Of a stretch of DNA of 11,576 nucleotides, positions 1-5,858 are shown in pieces. The notes below the pieces were generated by a model that was given only the letters and a program-made list of their open reading frames with translations, was not told where the DNA came from and made no database searches. The position numbers and the translations under genes were made by a program. Positions within the stretch are counted from its first letter, which is position 1; every line of letters begins with the position of its first letter. The DNA comes from Spirochaetaceae bacterium (lineage in GTDB: Bacteria; Spirochaetota; Spirochaetia; Treponematales; Breznakiellaceae), in contig JAISZQ010000311.1 in NCBI GenBank assembly GCA_031269165.1, forward strand, positions 1 to 11,576, written 5' to 3'.

Positions 1-1
1 T

Positions 2-60
2 GAGCCTGTTCCAAAACTAATTGACTGTGCGCTAACCGCGCACGGTTTTGGAACAGGCTC
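2..60. repeat. Inverted repeat, GTTCCAAAAC family, copy 1
   Basis: The 16-nt arms at 2-17 and 45-60 are perfect reverse complements (GAGCCTGTTCCAAAAC). A second stem lies inside the loop (GTGCGC at 27-32 with GCGCAC at 38-43), so the element can fold as a two-tier hairpin. The right arm is identical over 16 nt to the right arm of the copy at 8635-8671. I see no coding potential. It is probably a dispersed palindromic repeat of this genome; it could also act as an RNA hairpin at the end of a gene lying before the window. Confidence 0.85.
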
Positions 61-62
61 TT

Positions 63-93
63 GGAAAAACCGGTCAAAGGCCCCGGTTTTTCC
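63..93. terminator. Terminator-like hairpin, possibly bidirectional
   Basis: A perfect 11-bp stem (GGAAAAACCGG at 63-73, CCGGTTTTTCC at 83-93) encloses a 9-nt loop. The A-run on the left arm and T-run on the right arm give the A-stem-T layout of bidirectional intrinsic terminators. The GC part of the stem is short (about 4 bp), so strength is uncertain. It lies between two GTTCCAAAAC repeats and before the unknown gene pair, and could insulate that pair from whatever lies upstream. Confidence 0.45.
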
Positions 94-105
94 CTTAAAT
101 CTAGG

Positions 106-142
106 GAAGCTGTTCCAAAAACTGAAGTTTTGGAATAGCCTC
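106..142. repeat. Inverted repeat, GTTCCAAAAC family, degenerate copy 2
   Basis: The left arm (GCTGTTCCAAAAACT, 109-123) and right arm (AGTTTTGGAATAGCC, 126-140) pair with one mismatch and one extra A, leaving a very short loop. It is recognisably the same family as 2-60 and 8635-8671 but has decayed. Its right flank runs straight into the ribosome-binding region of the next gene, so it lies in that gene's leader. Confidence 0.7.
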
Positions 143-171
143 AAGGGAGATTATGTATGAAGGAGAACACT

Positions 172-408
172 ATGGAACAGAAACGAAAGATGACCACTGG
201 GGAACGGCTTGATGTCTTAATGAAGGCCGAAGAGTATCGGCAAGCCGGTAATGAAGCGGAGGCCGACCGGATTACCTTGGGACTGCCCATGCCGCTCTAC
301 ATGGCGGAATTCGTAAAGAAATATTTCGGCGCGGAGGCTCTCATAAAGGGCGGGTATAATCTGTCGGAAGTGGAGGCGGAATGTGGACCAGATTGGCTTA
401 CTCGATAA
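172..408 (+). CDS. Small protein of unknown function, first of an overlapping pair
   Basis: I do not recognise this protein. From the chosen start it has 78 residues. It is charged and mostly helical-looking at the N-terminus (ERLDVLMKAEEYRQAGNEAE), with a C-terminal half containing FVKKYFGAEALIKGGYNLSE. There is no signal peptide or membrane segment. Two in-frame starts compete: ATG 172 has AAGGAG at 160-165 with 6-nt spacing, and ATG 157 has a weaker GGAG at 146-149 with 7-nt spacing. I prefer 172. The 3' end overlaps the next gene by 26 nt, which suggests translational coupling and a shared function. The small-plus-larger overlapping layout would suit a toxin-antitoxin or accessory pair, but nothing in the residues proves it. 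Confidence 0.6.
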   Translation: MEQKRKMTTGERLDVLMKAEEYRQAGNEAEADRITLGLPMPLYMAEFVKKYFGAEALIKGGYNLSEVEAECGPDWLTR

Positions 409-937
409 TATTCTTAAAAGTGCCTACAATATTGATGATGGTCGAAAGGGGTTCGCCGTCCCCGGCAAGGAGCGGAAAGGCCGGGTATCCTATGAACGTG
501 GCATCGCCCTCGCGCTTGTAACCTTTCAGGAGGCGCATCGTAGCGCGGACGCGCGGACCCTTATCCTTGTTGAGATGGCTTTCCTGAATCAGGAACTGCA
601 ATTTTGCGACGAAGGCGACACCGACACGCGGAGCAGTCTGCTTCACGCCATCCAGGGTTGTGAGGACGCGCTACGGTCTCTTGAAGTGGTTGAGGATGCG
701 GTCGGGTATACCTATGCTGAAAAGACCCACCCGACAGATCCGAAAAAGCGTGTTCGGGGGTTCCCGGGGGATGCGTTTCACCAAGCCTGTAGTTCCCATC
801 AAACCCGGCTTCGCAATATCCTTCGCACTCCCGGTATTGAGATGGGGGAAAAGGCCCTTTTCAAACAGCGGGCGGCCAACATGAAAATCGCTCGGAGCGT
901 GTATGTGGAAAAGCAGAGAATTGCGCTTTTGGGGTAA
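383..937 (+). CDS. Protein of unknown function, second of an overlapping pair
   Basis: This 184-residue protein begins at GTG 383, preceded by GGAGG at 372-376 with 6-nt spacing. I do not recognise the family. Residues about 40-105 look helical and contain an acidic patch (around CDEGDTDTR). The C-terminal third is basic and rich in H and R (KTHPTDPKKRVRG, then HQTRLRNIL), which could fit nucleic-acid contact, but that is only inference. No membrane segment is seen. It starts inside the preceding gene in another frame, so the two are probably co-translated. It is followed by a 143-nt gap before topA. It may be lineage-specific cargo, since the neighbouring DNA to the left is repeat-rich. Confidence 0.65.
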   Translation: MDQIGLLDNILKSAYNIDDGRKGFAVPGKERKGRVSYERGIALALVTFQEAHRSADARTLILVEMAFLNQELQFCDEGDTDTRSSLLHAIQGCEDALRSLEVVEDAVGYTYAEKTHPTDPKKRVRGFPGDAFHQACSSHQTRLRNILRTPGIEMGEKALFKQRAANMKIARSVYVEKQRIALLG

Positions 938-1080
938 GAGATGAAGTGTCGCGAATGGAGGCTCATGTTCGTGCATTATTCGCGTTTATGCGCGGACCAA
1001 AAAACGTATGGGTTCGTGAGGTTCGTGGTTACCTTAACAAGTTTCGTAAACGATAAACGTGAGCAGTATAGAGGAATAGC

Positions 1081-3258
1081 GTGGTAAAAGAAAAGGTAAA
1101 GACTAAGAAGACAAAGAGCGCGGCGAGCGCGGCCCGGAAGAAAGCCGTAGCGAAGAAGCGGACTCTGGTTATCGTCGAATCTCCGGCGAAGGCGGCGACG
1201 ATCGAGAAGTATCTGGGGGCTTCCTACACGGTGAAGGCTTCGATGGGGCACCTCATCGACCTGCCCAAGTCGCGGATGGGGGTCAACACGGAGAAGGACT
1301 TTGAGCCTGAGTACATCACGGTGCGCGGGAGGGCGAAGTTGCTCAAAGACTTGCAAACCGAGGCGAAAAAGGCGACCGCCGTGCTCCTCGCGTCGGATAA
1401 TGACCGTGAGGGAGAGGCGATTGCCTACCATCTCAACAACGCGATTCAGGCGAAGAACGAGGGGCTTCCCATCTCGCGTATCGTGTTCAATGAGATAACG
1501 CCTGCGGCAATCAAAGAGGCGGTCGCCCATCCTGATGAGATTGACGGCGCGAAGGTGAACGCGCAGAAGGCCCGCCGTGTGCTCGACCGGCTGGTCGGCT
1601 ATAGTCTCTCGCCTTTACTGTGGAAGAAGGTGAAAAGCGGCCTCTCGGCGGGACGAGTCCAGTCCTGCGCGCTCAAGATCATCTGTGACCGCGAGAAGGA
1701 GGTGGAAGTCTTTGTGCCCGAAGAGTACTGGACGCTGGGCGGCGAGTTTGCGAAGACGAAAACCGCCAAGAAAGGTTTTGCCGCCGAGCTCGTGACCTAT
1801 CAGGGGAAGAAGCCTGAACTGAAGAAAGAAAACGACGTGAAGGAGATCGTCGAAGAACTGAAAGAGGCGGCCTTCACCTGCGCGGATGTGCGGGAGACGG
1901 AGAAGAGTTTAAAGCCCCGCCCGCCGTTTACCACGTCTCAGCTTCAGCAGACCGCCGCGAACCGGCTGGGCTTTACCTCGAAGAAGACGATGCAGATCGC
2001 CCAGATACTCTACGAAGGGGTGAACATCGGCAAGGGGCGCGTGGGCCTCATCACCTATATGCGGACGGACTCGGTGCGTATCTCCGCCCAGGCCCTCGCC
2101 GAGGCGCGGGAGTGGATCGGCAAGGAGTTTCCCGCCGACCTGCCGGAAAAGCCCAATGTTTACGCGGTTGGCAAGACCGCCCAGGACGCGCACGAGGCGA
2201 TCCGCCCGACCTATATCAAATACACGCCCGAATCGATCCAGAAGTATCTTTCCCGCGACGAGTTCCGGCTCTACTCGATAATATGGGAACGGTTTGTCGC
2301 GAGCCAGATGAAGAACGCGAAGACGGCGACGCTGACCGCCGACATTGCCGGCGGCGAGGCGGTGTTCCGCGTGAGCGGCACCCGTGTTGTCGAGCCCGGT
2401 TTCTATAAGGTGCTGAAATTGCTTGCCGCCAAAGAAGAAAAGGGCGCGGCTTTCCCGGCGGTGAAGAAGGGGGACGACCTCTTCGCGCTCTCGATGAAGG
2501 GGCAACAGCACTTTACGCAGGGGCCGGCGCGGTACACCGACGCCTCGATCATCAAGACGCTGGAAGAAAAGGGGATTGGCCGGCCCTCGACCTACGCGCC
2601 GACCATCTCGGTGCTGCTCGACCGTTACTATGTGACGCGGAAGGAAAAGCAGCTTGTGCCGACGATCCTGGGCCGGAAGATCAACGATATGCTTGTCGAA
2701 CATTTTCCCGACGTGGTGAACGCGGAGTTTACCGCCGGGCTCGAAGAAAAGCTCGACGCGGTGGAGGGGCAGGCCGTCGCGTGGCCCCGCATGATTGCCG
2801 ATTTCTATCGGCCCTTCAAGAGCCGCGTGGACGAGGTGGGAAAGACGCTTGAATCGTACAAGGGAACGCTCGACGAGCCGACCGACGAAAAGTGCGAGAA
2901 GTGCGGGAGGCCGATGGTGAAGAAACTCGGCAGGTTCGGCTACTTTCTCGCCTGTACGGGGTTCCCCGAATGCCGGAACGCCAAGTCCATTCCGCTTGCC
3001 AAATGCCCCAAGTGCGGCGGCGACATTGTTGCGCGGAAACAGAAGGGCCGGGGCAAGGAGTTCTACGGTTGCGCGAGTTATCCCGAATGTGATTTTCTCA
3101 CGCACTTTAAGCCCTTGCCGGACCAGAACTGCCCCAAGTGCGGCTGGTTCCTCGTTGAAAAGCACGACAAGCACCGGGGCTCGTACAAGGCGTGCATCAA
3201 CCCCGCCTGTGATTACCTGCATTCGGCTGAAGCGTCCGCCGAAGGGGAGGGCGCATGA
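1081..3258 (+). CDS. topA: DNA topoisomerase I (type IA)
   Basis: TopA relaxes negatively supercoiled DNA by cutting one strand through a 5'-phosphotyrosine. At 725 residues it is of usual bacterial length. The start is GTG 1081 with GAGGAA at 1071-1076. A Lys/Ala-rich tail (residues 2-27) precedes the Toprim domain, whose VESP motif holds catalytic Glu33 and whose SDNDREGE motif holds metal ligands Asp106, Asp108 and Glu110. The active-site motif GLITYMRTDS places the nucleophile at Tyr326. The C-terminus has three four-cysteine zinc ribbons: C605/C608/C625/C631, C642/C645/C664/C670 and C684/C687/C705/C710. All key residues are present, so the enzyme should be active. Its stop overlaps the xerC start (ATGA), indicating co-translation. 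A basic N-terminal tail this long is unusual and may add DNA binding. Confidence 0.98.
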   Translation: MVKEKVKTKKTKSAASAARKKAVAKKRTLVIVESPAKAATIEKYLGASYTVKASMGHLIDLPKSRMGVNTEKDFEPEYITVRGRAKLLKDLQTEAKKATAVLLASDNDREGEAIAYHLNNAIQAKNEGLPISRIVFNEITPAAIKEAVAHPDEIDGAKVNAQKARRVLDRLVGYSLSPLLWKKVKSGLSAGRVQSCALKIICDREKEVEVFVPEEYWTLGGEFAKTKTAKKGFAAELVTYQGKKPELKKENDVKEIVEELKEAAFTCADVRETEKSLKPRPPFTTSQLQQTAANRLGFTSKKTMQIAQILYEGVNIGKGRVGLITYMRTDSVRISAQALAEAREWIGKEFPADLPEKPNVYAVGKTAQDAHEAIRPTYIKYTPESIQKYLSRDEFRLYSIIWERFVASQMKNAKTATLTADIAGGEAVFRVSGTRVVEPGFYKVLKLLAAKEEKGAAFPAVKKGDDLFALSMKGQQHFTQGPARYTDASIIKTLEEKGIGRPSTYAPTISVLLDRYYVTRKEKQLVPTILGRKINDMLVEHFPDVVNAEFTAGLEEKLDAVEGQAVAWPRMIADFYRPFKSRVDEVGKTLESYKGTLDEPTDEKCEKCGRPMVKKLGRFGYFLACTGFPECRNAKSIPLAKCPKCGGDIVARKQKGRGKEFYGCASYPECDFLTHFKPLPDQNCPKCGWFLVEKHDKHRGSYKACINPACDYLHSAEASAEGEGA

Positions 3259-4181
3259 CGAAGCGGACGAAAATCGAGGAGTATCTTGCCTATCTCGCCT
3301 CGGTGCGCGGGCTCTCCGAAAATTCGCTTATCGCGTATCGGGCCGACCTTGCCCATTTTTCCGCATACTGCGAACGCGCCGGCGTCCTGCCCGAAAATGC
3401 CACGAAGCAGGAGGTGCGGGACTTTCTGGGCGACCGGAGTTTTGAGGGGGATGCGGCGGTGAGCGTGAACCGGGCACTTTCCAGCATACGCGGCTTTTAC
3501 AATTACCTCACGCGCTTTGCGTACCGAAAGGACAACCCCGCCGCCGGACAACGGAATTTAAAAACGCCGCAAAACCTCCCCGGCTTTCTGTGGGAAGAGG
3601 AGATGGCCGCCTTTGCCCGGTTGCCGGAACAGGAACACATCCTCTGGCCGGAACGGGACAAGGCCATTATTATGGCGATGTATAGCGCGGGAGTACGGGT
3701 GTCGGAACTGGTGTCGTTACAACTTTCTTCTTTTAATGATACAATAAAGGAAGGTAAGATAGAGGGAGATCCAATGAGGGGAACGATGGAAAGCGCACGG
3801 ATCATCGGGAAAGGAAACAAGGAGCGGATCGTGTTTTTTTCGGATGAGGCGCGAAAGGCACTCGCGGACTATCTGCCCTCGCGGAACGAGAAAGTGCGGG
3901 GCGGACACACCTTCCTTTTTATCAACAAGAAGGGCGGGCCGCTCTCCGCTGCGGGCGTACGGTGGGTCTTGAGGATGTACAGCGAGCGTTTTCCGTTGCC
4001 GAAGAAGGTCCACCCGCACGCGTTGCGCCACAGCTTCGCGACCCATTTGATGAATGGCGGCGCGGATGTCCGTATCGTGCAGGAACTGCTGGGACACGCG
4101 AGTATCACGACGACACAGCGTTATACCCATGTGAATATAGAACATTTGAAAGAAGTTTACCGTGAAGCGAGGGGAAGATGA
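3255..4181 (+). CDS. xerC: Tyrosine recombinase XerC (CodV-like)
   Basis: This 308-residue site-specific recombinase presumably resolves chromosome dimers at dif with a XerD partner. The N-terminal SAM-like DNA-binding domain spans about residues 1-100. The catalytic domain carries the full set: Arg148 (GVRVSEL), Lys186 (GKGNKER), His255 and Arg258 (HPHALRHSFATHL), His281 (LLGHASI) and the nucleophile Tyr290 (TQRYTHV). The start overlaps the topA stop by 4 nt. Between Arg148 and Lys186 lies a loop longer than usual (about residues 157-180), encoded by a conspicuously AT-rich patch at about 3713-3780 that also carries an in-frame RBS and ATG. XerC is favoured over XerD or phage integrase because of its place between topA and hslV. 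Confidence 0.95.
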   Translation: MTKRTKIEEYLAYLASVRGLSENSLIAYRADLAHFSAYCERAGVLPENATKQEVRDFLGDRSFEGDAAVSVNRALSSIRGFYNYLTRFAYRKDNPAAGQRNLKTPQNLPGFLWEEEMAAFARLPEQEHILWPERDKAIIMAMYSAGVRVSELVSLQLSSFNDTIKEGKIEGDPMRGTMESARIIGKGNKERIVFFSDEARKALADYLPSRNEKVRGGHTFLFINKKGGPLSAAGVRWVLRMYSERFPLPKKVHPHALRHSFATHLMNGGADVRIVQELLGHASITTTQRYTHVNIEHLKEVYREARGR

Positions 4182-4741
4182 TGAGAGAAAAGCCACTATT
4201 TCGGAGTACGACGGTGATTGCCGTCCGCCGTGACGGGGATGTCGCGATGGCCGGAGACGGCCAGGTAACGATGGGCGAGACGGTGATGAAGAACAACGCG
4301 CGGAAGGTGCGCCGTTTACAGGAAGGCAAGGTACTTGCCGGTTTTGCCGGGGCGACCGCCGATGCCTTTACCTTGTTCGATCGGTTTGAGGGGAAACTCA
4401 AGGAGTACCCTTCCGACCTGGCGCGGGCCGCCGTCGAGTTGGCCAAGGAGTGGCGTACCGACCGCACGTTGCGGAAACTGGAGGCGTTGCTCCTTGTGGC
4501 CGATCTCCAGAAGACGCTGCTCGTGTCCGGCACGGGTGATGTTATCGAACCGGCGGAATCCGCGCTGGCCATCGGTTCGGGCGGGAACTACGCCTATGCC
4601 GCCGCGCTGGCCTATCTGGATGGCTCGTCGTTTACGGCCCGTGAAATTGCCGAGAAGAGCCTCAAAATCGCGGGCAACATCTGCATTTATACGAATAACA
4701 TGATAACGGTGGAGGAGTTGCGCGCGCTTCGCGCAAATTGA
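4178..4741 (+). CDS. hslV: HslV (ClpQ), peptidase subunit of the HslUV protease
   Basis: HslV forms a double-hexamer threonine peptidase that degrades proteins unfolded by HslU. The protein has 187 residues. The mature N-terminal nucleophile is Thr11 (RSTTVIAVRRDG), so a 10-residue leader must be removed. Counting from Thr11 as 1, the other active-site residues fall at the family positions: Asp17 (GDGQV), Lys33 (NARKVRRL) and Ser124 (IGSGGN). Thr rather than Ser is at position 1, unlike Bacillus CodW. Two adjacent ATGs (4178 and 4181) overlap the xerC stop; 4181 has slightly better spacing from GAGGGG at 4169-4174. In most genomes hslU follows directly, but here it lies about 1.1 kb downstream behind a repeat-flanked cassette. 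The first repeat starts 5 nt after the stop codon. Confidence 0.97.
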   Translation: MMREKPLFRSTTVIAVRRDGDVAMAGDGQVTMGETVMKNNARKVRRLQEGKVLAGFAGATADAFTLFDRFEGKLKEYPSDLARAAVELAKEWRTDRTLRKLEALLLVADLQKTLLVSGTGDVIEPAESALAIGSGGNYAYAAALAYLDGSSFTAREIAEKSLKIAGNICIYTNNMITVEELRALRAN

Positions 4742-4745
4742 GAGT

Positions 4746-4838
4746 GGATAATTGAAAATGGAAAATGAGCGGGTATTGAGGGCTGGGTGGCCCATTCCCC
4801 TCATTTTTCCATTATGCATTTTCCCTTTTCAATTCCCC
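4746..4838. repeat. Palindromic repeat, GGATAATTGAAAATGG family, left flank of the PIN cassette
   Basis: The left arm (4746-4767, beginning GGATAATTGAAAATGG) and right arm (4817-4838, ending TTTTCAATTCCCC) are near reverse complements. They enclose about 50 bp that includes a further TCATTTTTCC segment at 4801-4810. The right arm is followed by CCAAAGGGG. The same arms recur at 5523-5591 and 5731-5780. It begins just after the hslV stop codon and ends just before the PIN gene RBS. It resembles a MITE-like or palindromic intergenic element; no transposase is encoded in it. Confidence 0.8.
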
Positions 4839-4855
4839 AAAGGGGAGAGGCGGTT

Positions 4856-5335
4856 ATGAAACAGAAAATATATCTTGAGACCACGATGTTTAATTTTCCC
4901 TTTGTGCCTGATAAGCCGGGTTACACCGAGCTAAAGGCCGATACCGGAAAAGTTTTTGCCTTGATAAAAGAAGGCAAATACGAGCCGTATACATCGCTCT
5001 ACGCCCTTGAGGAATTGAAGGATACGGAGCAAATGGAGCGGCGTGAAAATATGCTCAACCTTGTAGACGAGTACGGCATAACGATCTTGCCGGCCGATAG
5101 CCGGGCAGAACAGCTTGCCGCGCTTTATATTGCGGAGGGGGCGGTGCCGCCTGGGTATCCCGAAGATGCCACACATATTGCAACAACCGCTTTGTATGAA
5201 TTAGACTTTATTGTAAGTTTAAACTTTGAGCATATTGCGCGGGAATGGACCTTGCGAAAGGTAGATACGGTGAATATTCGTGAAGGATTAAAGCGAATCG
5301 GTATATATAGACCATCGGAGGTATTAAAGCTATGA
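4856..5335 (+). CDS. PIN-domain protein, probable VapC-like RNase toxin
   Basis: This is a 159-residue protein with the plan of a PIN-fold ribonuclease: an N-terminal strand with an acidic residue (IYLETTMFN, Glu8), a mid acidic pair (LYALEEL, Glu52/Glu53), then PEDATHIATTA (Asp104) and a closing strand with SLNFEHI (Asn123). Glu8 replaces the more usual Asp but keeps a metal-binding carboxylate. The start is ATG 4856, with a GGAGAGGCGG-type RBS just upstream. The frame stays open upstream to 4787, but that part is translated repeat DNA and is not counted. The stop overlaps the start of a 66-residue gene (ATGA), the layout of a toxin-antitoxin operon but with the putative toxin first. PIN toxins usually cleave tRNA or rRNA; that activity is inferred, not shown. 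Confidence 0.75.
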   Translation: MKQKIYLETTMFNFPFVPDKPGYTELKADTGKVFALIKEGKYEPYTSLYALEELKDTEQMERRENMLNLVDEYGITILPADSRAEQLAALYIAEGAVPPGYPEDATHIATTALYELDFIVSLNFEHIAREWTLRKVDTVNIREGLKRIGIYRPSEVLKL

Positions 5336-5532
5336 GGACATTTAGTGATTATCTGAGTACGCCGGAAATTGTGGACGAGCCGCTCTATCTGCGGGAAGTC
5401 CATGCGGCGCGGTTAAAGATGCATGACGAGCGGAAAGGAATGTCCGGGAAGGAGTTCGTCGATTCTCTGAACGCTCGGTATGCGGATGTTTTGAAGAGAT
5501 ATGGCCCTCGCGTTGCGCGACTGGATAATTGA
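5332..5532 (+). CDS. 66-residue partner of the PIN protein, putative antitoxin
   Basis: A 66-residue, highly charged, helix-rich protein beginning at ATG 5332, overlapping the PIN gene stop by 4 nt. I see no clear DNA-binding motif (no obvious ribbon-helix-helix or AbrB pattern), so the antitoxin role rests on size, overlap and order. The sequence runs DYLSTPEI, then EPLYLREVHAARLKMHDERK, then a helical FVDSLNARYADVLKRYGP. Its last two codons and stop (GAT AAT TGA) are the first bases of the 5523 repeat, so the repeat supplies the stop codon and the natural C-terminus may have been changed. A small regulatory or stabilising partner is the best reading. Confidence 0.6.
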   Translation: MRTFSDYLSTPEIVDEPLYLREVHAARLKMHDERKGMSGKEFVDSLNARYADVLKRYGPRVARLDN

Positions 5533-5591
5533 AAATGGAGAACGAGCGGGGTTTCCCCCTTTGGGGAATGGATAATTGAAAATGGAAAATG
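5523..5591. repeat. GGATAATTGAAAATGG family, two left arms in tandem
   Basis: The left-arm sequence occurs at 5523-5544 and again at 5570-5591. Between them lies GGGG-TTT-CCCC followed by CCTTTGGGGAAT, which is the reverse complement of the ATTCCCCAAAGG tail of the right arms. This is therefore a composite of at least two element copies. The first copy overlaps the 3' end and stop codon of the 66-residue gene. Confidence 0.8.
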
Positions 5592-5593
5592 TT

Positions 5594-5704
5594 GTCATTG
5601 TGAGGAGGCGGCAACTTGCCGTCAGCGACGAAGCAATCCGGCCGGAAAAGGCCTTCACACTGGATTGCTTCGCCCGCTCTAACGAGCGACTCGCTCGCAA
5701 TGAC
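5594..5704. repeat. 111-bp GTCATTG…CAATGAC palindromic repeat, copy A (nested)
   Basis: The termini are GTCATTGTGAG and CTCGCAATGAC, complementary with one mismatch. A second pair of arms inside is GAAGCAATCC and GGATTGCTTC. The copy at 11161-11271 has the same termini, the same inner arms and the same 111-bp length. Dispersed repeats with GTCATTGCGAG ends and GAAGCAATCC inner arms are known from many bacterial genomes. This copy sits between the left arm (5570-5591) and right arm (5731-5771) of another repeat, so it inserted into it. Reading frames through it are translation artefacts. Confidence 0.85.
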
Positions 5705-5730
5705 GTGGGGTTCACGTTGCGCGTTTGGCT

Positions 5731-5780
5731 CCCCTCATTTTCCATTATGCGTTTTCCCTTTTCAATTCCCCAAAGGGAAG
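5731..5780. repeat. GGATAATTGAAAATGG family, right arm after the nested insertion
   Basis: CCCCTCATTTTCCATTATGC followed by GTTTTCCCTTTTCAATTCCC, then CCAAAGGG, matches the right half of the 4746-4838 element almost base for base (4797-4842). With 5570-5591 it completes one element, split by the 111-bp repeat and about 26 bp of other DNA. Between its end and the hslU RBS, 5781-5846 is non-coding. That stretch contains a weak promoter-like pair (TTGATA at 5803-5808, TATATG at 5824-5829, spacing 15), too poor to call. Confidence 0.8.
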
Positions 5781-5858
5781 GGTCCCCTGTCTAAACGTAA
5801 AATTGATAACTGGGAACTATAGGTATATGAAGACCATAGCCCCTGTAAGGAGAAAGAT

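Noticed and set aside
977..1034. Repeat-like TTCGTGAGGTTCGTGGTTAC stretch before topA
   Set aside because: It contains a short imperfect duplication of TTCGTG but has no second copy in the window, so it cannot be called a repeat family.
941..1087. 48-codon frame filling the gap before topA and overlapping its start
   Set aside because: No convincing RBS and no recognisable sequence. It may simply be a chance open frame in the topA leader, though the overlap with the topA GTG start is notable.
1909..3222. 437-residue open frame on the - strand opposite topA
   Set aside because: A shadow frame caused by GC-rich codon usage; topA has every catalytic residue and the zinc ribbons in the + frame.
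4787..4855. N-terminal extension of the PIN protein (open in frame from ATG 4787)
   Set aside because: The added residues are a translation of the flanking palindromic repeat, while ATG 4856 has its own good RBS and begins the PIN-fold strand.
5576..5794. 72-residue frame between the putative antitoxin and hslU
   Set aside because: It is translated from the 111-bp repeat and the GGATAATTGAAAATGG element; such frames recur wherever these repeats lie and have no RBS.
5803..5829. Sigma-70 promoter for hslU (TTGATA, TATATG)
   Set aside because: The 15-nt spacing is short and the -10 match is weak. A separate hslU promoter is plausible after the insertion but this pair does not prove it.
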